Part shown: positions 1 through 5,632 of the stretch, in pieces
Layout of the letters: each line of letters opens with the position of its first letter
Position numbering within the stretch: the stretch's first letter is position 1
Assembly (NCBI GenBank): GCA_021802185.1
Contig: JAKAAV010000124.1
Span: forward strand, 1 to 6,974
DNA: 6,974 nucleotides
Direction of reading: 5' to 3'
Source: Chloroflexota bacterium
GTDB taxonomy: Bacteria > Chloroflexota > Limnocylindria > Limnocylindrales > CSP1-4
Notes under the pieces: model-generated
Seen by the model: the letters and a program-made list of their open reading frames with translations, nothing else
Databases searched by the model: none
Told to the model about the DNA's origin: nothing
Position numbers and translations under genes: made by a program

Positions 1-1326
1 TCGCTCGAGGAGCTCGAGGGAGTCCTCAACCTGACCGAGGACGAGCGCGAGGGGCTGGGCGCGCCCGACAAGTTCCGCGTCGACATCACGCCCTACTTCG
101 CCAGCCTGATCGACCCCGACGACCCGAACGACCCGATCCGCCGCCAGGTGATCCCGACCGGCCGCGAGCTGCGTTCGTTCACCGGGATGATGGAGGACTC
201 CCTCGCCGAGGACCGCCACTCGCCCGTGCCCGGCCTCGTCCACCGCTATCCCGACCGCGTCCTCATGCTGATCACGACGCAGTGCGCGAGCTACTGCCGG
301 TACTGCACCCGGTCGCGGATCGTCGGCGACCCGAGCCAGAACTTCAACCGTCGAGAGCACGAGGCGCAGCTCGATTACATCCGCCGGACCCCGCAGATCC
401 GCGACGTGCTGATCTCGGGCGGCGACGGCCTCACGCTGGCCCCGAAGCTCCTCGAGCAGGTCATCCGCGGGCTGCGCGAGATCCCTCACGTCGAGATCAT
501 CCGCATCGGAAGCCGCGTGCCGGTCTTCCTGCCGCAGCGCATCGACGACGAGCTCTGCGACATGCTCGCGAAGTACCACCCGGTGTGGCTGAACATCCAC
601 GTGAACCACCCGAACGAGATCACGCCCGAGCTTGCACGAGCGTGCGACCGGCTGACCCGGGCCGGCGTGCCCCTCGGCAACCAGTCGGTGCTGCTCGCCG
701 GCGTCAACGACTGCGTGCACATCCAGCGCGACCTGGTCCAGCAGCTCGTCGAGATCCGCGTGCGGCCGTACTACCTCTACCAGTGCGACCTGGTCGAGGG
801 CGCCGGGCACTTCCGGACGCCGGTCGGCAAGGGACTCGAGATCATGGAAGGGCTGCGCGGCCACACGTCGGGCTACGCGGTGCCGACCTACATGATCGAC
901 GCGCCCGGCGGCGGCGGGAAGATCCCGGTCATGCCGAACTACCTGATCAGCTACTCGGACCACAAGGTCGTGCTCCGGAACTACGAGGGCTACATCACGA
1001 CCTACGAGGAGCCCACCGAGTACACGCCGCACGAGAAGTCGAAGTGCTGGCACTGCCAGCACCAGCGGCCGGAGCCGGGGCAGAAGGGCGTGAGCGCGCT
1101 CCTCGACGGCGACGCCATGTGGATCGAGCCGCAGGGCTTCGCGGACATCCACACGCGGGGCGCGACGGAAGGTCACCGGCTCAAGGACCCGTCGAAATGG
1201 GTGCCGCTCGGGGTCGGGCCGATCGAGGGCCGCCCGGTGCGGCAGGCGCTCGGCGAGGGCCCGGGCGAGGAGCCTCGGCCGGGCCCGGGCGAGCCCAATG
1301 CGACGGCGAACCACGAGCTGCTGTAG
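1..1326 (+). CDS. kamA: Lysine 2,3-aminomutase, 5'-truncated by window edge
   Basis: This radical SAM enzyme interconverts L-lysine and L-beta-lysine in the cytosol, using a [4Fe-4S] cluster, S-adenosylmethionine and PLP. The frame is open from base 1, so the start lies outside; 441 residues are visible. Numbering visible residues from base 1, the cluster motif CxxxCxxC is Cys95, Cys99 and Cys102. The PLP lysine is Lys307 in PGGGGK. Asp263 (QCDL) and Asp300 (IDAPGGGGK) are 37 residues apart, as are the lysine-binding Asp293 and Asp330 of the Clostridium subterminale enzyme, which argues against glutamate 2,3-aminomutase. Cys238 and the C-terminal CxxC (349, 352) match zinc-site cysteines, but the fourth is not obvious. 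The TIM-barrel plus C-terminal domain is much longer than EpmB. The last 30 residues are Gly/Pro/Glu-rich, with a 13-bp direct repeat at 1257 and 1281. Beta-lysine could feed lysine fermentation or N-acetyl-beta-lysine osmolyte synthesis; no ablB or kamDE partner is visible. Confidence 0.95.
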   Translation, partial: SLEELEGVLNLTEDEREGLGAPDKFRVDITPYFASLIDPDDPNDPIRRQVIPTGRELRSFTGMMEDSLAEDRHSPVPGLVHRYPDRVLMLITTQCASYCRYCTRSRIVGDPSQNFNRREHEAQLDYIRRTPQIRDVLISGGDGLTLAPKLLEQVIRGLREIPHVEIIRIGSRVPVFLPQRIDDELCDMLAKYHPVWLNIHVNHPNEITPELARACDRLTRAGVPLGNQSVLLAGVNDCVHIQRDLVQQLVEIRVRPYYLYQCDLVEGAGHFRTPVGKGLEIMEGLRGHTSGYAVPTYMIDAPGGGGKIPVMPNYLISYSDHKVVLRNYEGYITTYEEPTEYTPHEKSKCWHCQHQRPEPGQKGVSALLDGDAMWIEPQGFADIHTRGATEGHRLKDPSKWVPLGVGPIEGRPVRQALGEGPGEEPRPGPGEPNATANHELL

Positions 1327-1373
1327 GTCACGCGGGCGCGATACCGCGCCGCGGCCCGCGCCCGGGCGGTGAC
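1327..1373 (+). terminator. GC-rich hairpin directly after kamA, possible terminator
   Basis: The hairpin starts immediately after the TAG stop at 1324-1326. The tightest fold is GGCGCG (1335-1340), loop ATAC, CGCGCC (1345-1350). A larger alternative pairs GGGCGCG (1334-1340) with CGCGCCC (1357-1363) and closes outside with GTCAC (1327-1331) and GTGAC (1369-1373). No T-tract follows, so this is not a canonical intrinsic terminator. Its place between convergent genes supports a 3'-end role. Confidence 0.4.
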
Positions 1374-1478
1374 GCGAACCCGTCCGCATCTGGCTCGGCA
1401 CGCGGAGCAGATCGCCGAGCGGCTGATCGGCGAGGTCAGGCCGATGGTGGACGCGGGATGGGACGCCCGCCGGCATTC

Positions 1479-1495
1479 GCGCCGGTCTCCGGCGC
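1479..1495 (-). terminator. Perfect hairpin after the SirB1-like gene
   Basis: GCGCCGG (1479-1485), a 3-nt loop and CCGGCGC (1489-1495) form a perfect 7-bp GC stem, starting 8 nt past the stop codon of the minus-strand gene. There is no U-run on the minus-strand transcript. It faces the kamA hairpin across the convergent gap. The rest of that gap (1374-1478) holds only a weaker inverted repeat, TCGCCGA/TCGGCGA at 1412-1433. Confidence 0.4.
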
Positions 1496-1503
1496 CCTTC
1501 CGC

Positions 1504-2397
1504 CTAGTTCCGACGGCCTCCGAAGATCCCCCGGGCCACGCGGACCTCGTCGCGGTCCGGGGCCTCGGGCATCTCCTCGAGGTACCGGTCCAGGCCGCGC
1601 ACCGCGTCGGTGAACCGGCCGCATCGGCCGTACAGCAGCGCGCGGTCCCGTCGGAGGGCCGGATCGCGCGGGTCGAGGATCACGAGCAGCTCAAGCGTCG
1701 CGAGCGCGGGTGCCCACTCGCGGCGGGAGAGGTAGATCCCGCGCAGGTTGCCGAGGATGCGGGCGATGATCTCCCGCCGCGTCGCGGGCCGCAGCATCGA
1801 GCGCCGGAACGCGACCGGTCGCCCGAGTGCCTGGCGCATCACGTGCGCGCAGTCGTCCGCCGACAGCGTGCGGCCACCGTCGTACGGGTCGATCAGGCTG
1901 CCGTCGGGCCCACCGAGGATGAAGTGGCCGGGAAGCCCGATGCCGAACAGCGGCAGCCCGAGCCGCCAGCCGACCTCGAGCTCGATCACGCCGAGGGCGA
2001 TCGGGAGCCCGCGCCTGAGCCGGAGCACGTCGCCGAGGTACGCGTGCCTCGGCTCCCACGCGTCCCGCGGTGCGCCGCGCAGCCCCATCTCGACGTACAG
2101 CACCTCGTTGAGGGCGTCGACGATCGCGTCGAGCTCCGACGACGTGCGGATGCCGGAGTCGCGTCGGGCCGAGGGCCGCAGCTCCGCCGGCAGCACCGCG
2201 CGGACGCGGTCGGCGATCGCGTCGAGCTCGTCCGCCAGGCCCCGCGGCGTCGAGCCGGGATCGGCCTCGGCGGCGATGCACGCGCAGGCCGCGGCAAGGT
2301 CGATGAAGGGATCCGGACGGGCGACGATCTCGGCGAATGGTGCGCGGAGGGCGGGAAGCCGGGCTGCGCGAGGTTCGCGTGGGAAGGGGTCGGGCAT
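1504..2397 (-). CDS. SirB1-family transglutaminase-like/TPR protein
   Basis: This 297-aa protein matches the SirB1 family: an N-terminal transglutaminase-like fold (Transglut_core2) followed by a short TPR-like tail. Family hallmarks are LNEVLYVEMGLRG (96-108), the RRGLPIALGV segment (128-137), LPGHFIL with His158, and IDPYDGG with Asp170. RILGNLRGIYLSRREWAPALATLELLVILDP (about 213-243) and the following helices form the TPR-like part. The His and Asp of a transglutaminase triad are present, but I see no cysteine at the nucleophile position, so a binding role is as likely as catalysis. The exact function of the family is not established. I chose ATG at 2397 because a TACCAT box lies 6 nt upstream, whereas the 31-residue upstream extension is Arg-rich, runs into the 11-bp repeats and has no promoter. 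It is transcribed alone, divergently from the 2538 gene and convergently with kamA. Confidence 0.88.
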   Translation of the reverse strand: MPDPFPREPRAARLPALRAPFAEIVARPDPFIDLAAACACIAAEADPGSTPRGLADELDAIADRVRAVLPAELRPSARRDSGIRTSSELDAIVDALNEVLYVEMGLRGAPRDAWEPRHAYLGDVLRLRRGLPIALGVIELEVGWRLGLPLFGIGLPGHFILGGPDGSLIDPYDGGRTLSADDCAHVMRQALGRPVAFRRSMLRPATRREIIARILGNLRGIYLSRREWAPALATLELLVILDPRDPALRRDRALLYGRCGRFTDAVRGLDRYLEEMPEAPDRDEVRVARGIFGGRRN

Positions 2398-2403
2398 GGG
2401 CGG

Positions 2404-2432
2404 ATGGTAGGGGACGAGTCGCCTTCTGTCGC
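2404..2432 (-). promoter_or_regulatory. Leaderless-type promoter of the SirB1-like gene
   Basis: On the minus strand, TACCAT (2409 to 2404) ends 6 nt before the ATG at 2397, placing the expected transcription start at or next to the A of the start codon. GCGACA (2432 to 2427) sits 17 nt upstream and matches TTGACA at 4 of 6 positions; it lies inside the first copy of the 11-bp repeat. No Shine-Dalgarno sequence is present. Confidence 0.5.
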
Positions 2433-2469
2433 GGCCCTCTCGCGGCCCTGTCGCGGCCCTGTCGCGGCG
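2426..2469. repeat. 11-bp tandem repeat, four copies
   Basis: The unit CTGTCGCGGCC occurs at 2426-2436, 2437-2447 (one change, CTCTCGCGGCC), 2448-2458 and 2459-2469 (last base changed). It fills the middle of the 140-bp divergent spacer. The period is close to one helical turn, so each copy presents the same face. The first copy overlaps the -35-like element of the minus-strand promoter. Confidence 0.9.
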
Positions 2470-2519
2470 CGGCACAGCCGCCCCCGCCACGGCGAAGCGC
2501 CTTCTCGCGGGCGGCTCCG

Positions 2520-2528
2520 TGATAGCCT
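2520..2528 (+). promoter_or_regulatory. Extended -10 box upstream of the 2538 gene
   Basis: TGATAGCCT fits the extended -10 pattern TGnTANNNT. Nine nt separate it from the ATG at 2538, giving a leader of zero to about three nt. No convincing -35 is present at 17-bp spacing. AGGA at 2531-2534 is only 3 nt from the ATG, too close for a normal ribosome-binding site. Confidence 0.45.
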
Positions 2529-2537
2529 CCAGGACCG

Positions 2538-2954
2538 ATGGTCACGCTGCGCGACGTTCCAGGCCTGCCCGACCCTGACATCTCGCCGCCGGTGATCGCC
2601 GAGTCGGGGGACCCGTTCGCGGCCGTTCGGATCGTCCACCTGCTCGCCCGCATCCCCCGAGGCCGGCCGGTCCGGGTCCGGGACGTCGTCGACGCGCTCA
2701 ACGGCCGGTGGCTGGACTGGTCGTTCGACCGGAGGGTCGTGGTCGACGCGATCATCCAGCTGCAGTCGAACTGGATGAGCGACTACCGCGCGGTCGAGGG
2801 GATCGTGCTGGACCGGGACGCGTACGGCGAGACGGTCACGATCGAGGACTCGCCGCGGGTCGATCCGTGGATGGTGCTCCAGGTCCGGGCCCTGGCGAAC
2901 ACGTGCGCGGAGCGGCTTCGCGAGTTCACGCGCGAACAGGGCGACGTGACGTGA
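2538..2954 (+). CDS. Uncharacterised 138-aa protein, coupled to aminotransferase
   Basis: I do not recognise this family. The protein is soluble, with no signal peptide or membrane segment. An N-terminal Pro/Asp-rich stretch (1-27) precedes a compact region with predicted helix, turn, helix character: AAVRIVHLLARI (28-39), VRVRDVVDALNG (45-56) and FDRRVVVDAIIQLQSNWM (63-80). A beta-rich segment follows (about 86-106, VEGIVLDRDAYGETVTIED), then a C-terminal helix (111-134). Such an arrangement could be winged-helix-like, but no diagnostic motif supports that. The ATG at 2538 is preceded by an extended -10 box 9 nt upstream. The stop TGA at 2952 overlaps the GTG start of the aminotransferase gene (GTGA), so the two are translationally coupled and probably work in one pathway. 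Codon use matches the neighbours, so it is a real gene. Confidence 0.8.
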   Translation: MVTLRDVPGLPDPDISPPVIAESGDPFAAVRIVHLLARIPRGRPVRVRDVVDALNGRWLDWSFDRRVVVDAIIQLQSNWMSDYRAVEGIVLDRDAYGETVTIEDSPRVDPWMVLQVRALANTCAERLREFTREQGDVT

Positions 2955-4057
2955 GCGGGCCGGGGACCTCCGGCGTCGACTCGGGCAGCCCTGGCGCCGC
3001 CGGCGGGGACGCGGGCGGCAGCGAGGCCACGGGCGGCATCCCGTCAGGCATCCCGTCCGGCGCGACGCGGCACGTCTGGGTCGACGGACTGCTCGTCCCG
3101 GCCGGTACGCCGATCCTCACCGCGGCCGACCGCGGTTTCCAGCTCGGCGACGGCGTCTTCGAGACGATCCGGGTCTGCGAGGGGCGCGTCCTGGAACTGC
3201 CGCTCCACGCAGGCCGGCTGGCCGCCTCGGCCGCGGCGCTCGAGATCCCGCTCGAGAGCGACGTGGAGGCGACGGTCCGCGTCGCGATCGCCGAGCTGCT
3301 GGCGGCAGACGACCTCGTCGCACCCGGCCGGGAGGTATCGGTCCGCGTGACGGTGAGCCGGGGCGCCGTCGAGGGCAGGAACGTGCTCCCGCCGGCAGGC
3401 GTCCGGCCGACGATCGTGGTCCAGGCGTGGCGTGTCACCCCGCCGCCGCCGGAGCTTCTCGAACGCGGCCTGCGCCTCGCGATCTCGAGCGTGCGCCGTG
3501 ACCCGGGAAGCCCGCTCGCGACCGTGAAGACGACCAGCCGGGCCGAGTTCGTGCATGCGCGGCTCGAGGCGAGGCGTGCGGGCGCGGACGACGCGCTGTT
3601 CCTCACGACCGACGGACACCTCGCGGAGGCGACGTCGGCGAGCCTGTTCCTGGTCCGGCCGGTCGCGACCGCCGCGCGGCCGGGGCCTCGTGGCGGCACG
3701 CGGGGTGCGCCTGCGCCGGGCCCCGTCGACACGTCCGCCCGGCCGCCCGTCGACACGTCCGCCTGGCCGCCCGTCGACACGCTCGTCGAGCTCGTCACGC
3801 CGTCGCTCGAGTGCGGGATCCTCGCCGGCACGACGCGCGCATGGCTCCTCGCGTGGGCCTCCGAGGTCGGGCTCGTGCCCGCCGAGGCTCTCCTCCGGCC
3901 GGACGACCTGTTCGCGGCCGACGAGGCGTTCCTCGCCAGCTCGGTCGCGGGCGTGCTGCCCGTGACGGTCGTCGACGGACGATCGATCGGGGACGGGCGG
4001 CCGGGACCGTGGACGCGGCGGGCGCGGGGGGCGCGCGAGGCGTTCGCCTGCCGGTAG
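2951..4057 (+). CDS. Class IV PLP-dependent aminotransferase (IlvE/PabC/DAT type)
   Basis: This 368-aa fold-type IV PLP enzyme belongs to the family of branched-chain aminotransferases, D-amino acid aminotransferases and aminodeoxychorismate lyase. The domain begins at HVWVDGLLVP (41-50), followed by DRGFQLGDGVFETIRV (60-75) and HAGRL (86-90). The PLP lysine is Lys193 in ATVKTTSR, with Glu226 in the LAEATSASLF motif (usual Asn replaced by Ser231). The C-terminal lobe has TPSLECGILAGTTR (284-297), ADEAFLASSVAGVLPV (323-338) and PGPWT (351-355). Two oddities: residues 2-40 are Gly/Ser/Pro-rich, and residues about 236-277 form a Pro/Arg/Gly-rich insertion containing an 8-residue repeat. GTG at 2951 is the only usable start, since no ATG, GTG, TTG or CTG codon follows before the conserved domain, and it overlaps the upstream stop as GTGA. 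Substrate cannot be assigned from sequence; the TPSLxCGxLxGxTR form is common to PabC-like and DAT-like members. Confidence 0.9.
   Translation: MSGPGTSGVDSGSPGAAGGDAGGSEATGGIPSGIPSGATRHVWVDGLLVPAGTPILTAADRGFQLGDGVFETIRVCEGRVLELPLHAGRLAASAAALEIPLESDVEATVRVAIAELLAADDLVAPGREVSVRVTVSRGAVEGRNVLPPAGVRPTIVVQAWRVTPPPPELLERGLRLAISSVRRDPGSPLATVKTTSRAEFVHARLEARRAGADDALFLTTDGHLAEATSASLFLVRPVATAARPGPRGGTRGAPAPGPVDTSARPPVDTSAWPPVDTLVELVTPSLECGILAGTTRAWLLAWASEVGLVPAEALLRPDDLFAADEAFLASSVAGVLPVTVVDGRSIGDGRPGPWTRRARGAREAFACR
3725..3781 (+). repeat. 24-bp in-frame tandem repeat inside the aminotransferase
   Basis: Two full copies (3725-3748 and 3749-3772) differ by one base, and a third copy stops after 9 bases (3773-3781). 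The period is eight codons: VDTSARPP (259-266), VDTSAWPP (267-274), then VDT before the fold resumes at LVELVTPSL. The single C-to-T change (CGG to TGG) makes the Arg/Trp difference. Recent slippage duplication in a surface loop is the simple explanation. Confidence 0.92.
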
Positions 4058-4085
4058 CGGCGCCCGAGGGGCCGCCGGCCTGCCC

Positions 4086-4147
4086 CCGGAGCGGCGCTTC
4101 CCGGAGCGGCCCTTCCCGGAGCGGCCCTTCCCGGAGCGGCCCTTCCC
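4086..4147. repeat. 15-bp tandem repeat, four copies, G-quadruplex potential
   Basis: The unit CCGGAGCGGCCCTTC occurs at 4086 (one change), 4101, 4116 and 4131. It occupies most of the 114-bp gap between the aminotransferase and the hydrolase. On the minus strand it gives seven G3 runs (complements of 4100-4102, 4110-4112, 4115-4117, 4125-4127, 4130-4132, 4140-4142, 4145-4147) with loops of 2 (AA) and 7 (CCGCTCC), which fits the G3N1-7 quadruplex rule. Confidence 0.92.
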
Positions 4148-4155
4148 GCATCCCG

Positions 4156-4164
4156 TGGCATCAT
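4156..4164 (+). promoter_or_regulatory. Possible extended -10 box of the hydrolase gene
   Basis: TGGCATCAT resembles an extended -10 (TGnTATnnT-like, with C in the first hexamer position). It ends 7 nt before the ATG at 4172, the same geometry as the other start codons here. No Shine-Dalgarno is present; the intervening bases are CCCGCGC. The tandem repeat ends 9 nt upstream of this box. Confidence 0.4.
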
Positions 4165-4171
4165 CCCGCGC

Positions 4172-4972
4172 ATGTGCCACGAACCGAACTCGGGCCCGCC
4201 GGACCTGCCGTCCGATCTCCGTCCCGTCCCCATCGCCGGCGGCGCCATCGAGACGCACGACCTGGTGCTGACCGCGTCGGATGGGAACCGCTTCCGCGCA
4301 TTCGAGGCGCGCGCCGCGCAGCCGAAGGGTGCCGGGATCGTCATCTTCCCGGACTGGAAGGGGCTGGGCCACTTCTACGAGGAGCTGGCGATGCGCTTCG
4401 CGGAGACGGGCTACGACGCCATCGCCTTCGACTACTTCGGACGGACGGCAGGCCCCGAGCCGCACCCGCAGGACTTCGACCAGATGCCGCACGTCTCGAA
4501 GACGACCCCGGAGACCGTCGCGCTCGACGCGGCCGCAGCGGCCGACCACCTGCGAGCCGGCGGACGCGTGCGCGTGCTCGCAACACTCGGCTTCTGCTTC
4601 GGCGGCCGGCACGCGCTGTTCCAGGAGCTCCCCGACTCGAGCATCCAGCCGGCGGCCGTCGTGTCGTTCTATGGCTCGCTCGGCCCGGACAGGAGCGGCG
4701 CGCCGGGACCGCTCGCGGTCGCCGACCGGTTCATGCGCCCGCTGCTCGGCAACTACGGTGGGCGTGACGACGGGATCCCGGTCGCGCAGGTCGAGGAGCT
4801 CGACCGCGTTCTGACGGCGGCCGGCGTTCCGCATGACCTGAAGATCTACCCGCGTGCGACGCATTCGTTCTTCGACCGACGGCGCGACGAGTTCCGGGAG
4901 GAGGCCGACGATGCGTGGCGGCGGACGCTCGGGTTCCTGGAGCAGTCGCTGACGCCACCCTCGGCCGACTGA
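4172..4972 (+). CDS. Dienelactone hydrolase family protein
   Basis: This 266-aa cytosolic alpha/beta-hydrolase belongs to the dienelactone hydrolase family, which opens lactones or cleaves related esters with a Cys-Asp-His triad. After a 25-residue N-terminal tail the core starts near IETHDLVLTASDGNRFRAF. The sequence VIFPDWKGLGHFYEELAMRFAETGYDAIAFDYFGRT (57-92) carries the first strands and oxyanion region. The nucleophile is Cys142 in LGFCFGGRHAL (GxCxGG). Asp199 in GGRDDGIP and His231 in YPRATHSFF complete the triad. Length is close to the family norm of about 235-270. ATG at 4172 is supported by a -10-like box 7 nt upstream. The true substrate is unknown, since many such proteins act outside the chlorocatechol pathway, and no aromatic-degradation genes are nearby. 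The last codons (TCG GCC GAC TGA) are part of a 17-bp sequence repeated downstream. Confidence 0.93.
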   Translation: MCHEPNSGPPDLPSDLRPVPIAGGAIETHDLVLTASDGNRFRAFEARAAQPKGAGIVIFPDWKGLGHFYEELAMRFAETGYDAIAFDYFGRTAGPEPHPQDFDQMPHVSKTTPETVALDAAAAADHLRAGGRVRVLATLGFCFGGRHALFQELPDSSIQPAAVVSFYGSLGPDRSGAPGPLAVADRFMRPLLGNYGGRDDGIPVAQVEELDRVLTAAGVPHDLKIYPRATHSFFDRRRDEFREEADDAWRRTLGFLEQSLTPPSAD

Positions 4973-5003
4973 CGGCCGCTCCCGTGCCTCGGCCGACTGA
5001 CGG
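4959..5003. repeat. 17-bp direct repeat spanning the hydrolase stop codon
   Basis: CCTCGGCCGACTGACGG occurs at 4959-4975 and again, identically, at 4987-5003, a period of 28 bp. The first copy encodes the end of the hydrolase including its TGA; the second is noncoding. The CGGCCG cores at 4973-4978 and 4990-4995 could also pair as a weak hairpin with an 11-nt loop. Confidence 0.88.
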
Positions 5004-5061
5004 TTGCGGAGCGGATTCGCGCCGGGTTCGAGCGAGTGGCCGCCTGCGTCGGCGGAGTTGC

Positions 5062-5099
5062 CCGGGGGCGCGCCGGACGATCCCGCCACGCGCCCCCGG
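5062..5099. repeat. 11-bp perfect inverted repeat upstream of the 5127 gene
   Basis: CCGGGGGCGCG (5062-5072) and CGCGCCCCCGG (5089-5099) are perfect reverse complements with a 16-nt spacer. It lies 90 bp past the hydrolase stop, and its right arm covers the expected -35 position (5090-5095) of the TACACT promoter. It could end hydrolase transcription or act as an operator; no T-tract follows. Confidence 0.7.
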
Positions 5100-5112
5100 C
5101 ATGGCGACCCGC

Positions 5113-5118
5113 TACACT
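5113..5118 (+). promoter_or_regulatory. Leaderless-type -10 box of the 5127 gene
   Basis: TACACT fits TANNNT and ends 8 nt before the ATG at 5127, so transcription should begin at or within two nt of the start codon. There is no -35 match and no Shine-Dalgarno. This box is the main reason for placing the start at 5127 rather than further upstream. Confidence 0.5.
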
Positions 5119-5126
5119 TTCGGGCG

Positions 5127-5615
5127 ATGGACCGCCTCGGCGACCCCCTCGCGAAGCACACGTGCCCGCCCATGCCCGACGCCGCGACGCGGCTGCGGAA
5201 CGGCCGCGAGCGCCTCGCGACGGAAGCCCTCGTCGCGGCGGTGCGGCGCGACCCGACGCTCGAGGATCGCTGCGACGCGCTCCAGTTCCGGACGTTCCTG
5301 CGCGACATGGACCGCCACATCCTCCGTCTCGCGGTGGCGCTCGAACAGGGCAACGTCGGGCCGATGACGGAGTACGTCGGAATGCTCGTGCCGCTGTTCC
5401 GCCGCCGTCGCGTGCCCCTCGAGGACTTCGCCACGATGCTGCTCGGCGTGCTCGACGCCGCGCGCGCCGACCTGCCGCGCGACGAGGCGGACGCCGCGTC
5501 GCAGGTCATCGAAGCCGGCCTCGGGCAGCTGGAGCGCCCCCGGCACCTTCCCGGGAACCGGCGGCGCAACCCCGTCCTCTCGCTGCTCTGGAAGGGCGCG
5601 GGGATCCTCGATTGA
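5127..5615 (+). CDS. Uncharacterised all-helical 162-aa protein
   Basis: I do not recognise a named family. The chain is cytosolic and almost entirely helical. Successive amphipathic segments are GRERLATEALVAAVRR (26-41), FRTFLRDMDRHILRLAVALEQG (54-75), GPMTEYVGMLVPLFRRR (78-94), LEDFATMLLGVLDAARADL (98-116) and EADAASQVIEAGLGQLER (120-137), then a basic tail (138-150) and LSLLWKGAGILD. The spacing of the middle four helices, including ALEQGNVG, recalls helical sensor or helper domains such as the RsbRD N-terminal or B12-cap type, but this is only resemblance. ATG at 5127 is chosen because a TACACT box lies 8 nt upstream; an open frame extends to 5004, before the promoter. ATG 5172 is a later alternative. 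The DUF433-like gene follows after 13 nt, so the two form an operon. Confidence 0.8.
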   Translation: MDRLGDPLAKHTCPPMPDAATRLRNGRERLATEALVAAVRRDPTLEDRCDALQFRTFLRDMDRHILRLAVALEQGNVGPMTEYVGMLVPLFRRRRVPLEDFATMLLGVLDAARADLPRDEADAASQVIEAGLGQLERPRHLPGNRRRNPVLSLLWKGAGILD

Positions 5616-5632
5616 TGGTGCCGGACCGATGA
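5615..5632 (+). other. Five-codon mini-ORF bridging two genes
   Basis: The stop of the helical-protein gene and an ATG share bases (TGATG, 5613-5617). That ATG opens five codons (MVPDR) ending in a TGA (5630-5632), which overlaps the ATG of the DUF433-like gene as ATGA. A ribosome could terminate and restart twice without leaving the RNA. No Shine-Dalgarno is seen. The arrangement may be coincidental. Confidence 0.3.

Noticed and set aside
1..1326. Assignment as glutamate 2,3-aminomutase or EpmB.
   Set aside because: Both lysine-binding aspartates are kept, and the C-terminal domain with cysteines is present; glutamate mutases change those positions and EpmB is much shorter.
1369..2595. A 408-codon plus-strand open frame over the SirB1-like gene.
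   Set aside because: It is antisense to a gene with SirB1 hallmarks and reads as low-complexity His/Arg/Pro text. Only its first 110 bases lie outside that gene, kept as a weak finding.
5004..5126. Longer N-terminus for the helical protein.
   Set aside because: It runs through the 11-bp inverted repeat and the TACACT box, and its translation is low-complexity.
3044..5569. An 841-codon open frame on the minus strand spanning three plus-strand genes.
   Set aside because: It is antisense to the aminotransferase, hydrolase and helical protein, all with clear family motifs or promoter support, and its translation is Arg/Pro/Gly-rich without a domain. Long antisense frames are normal at this GC content.
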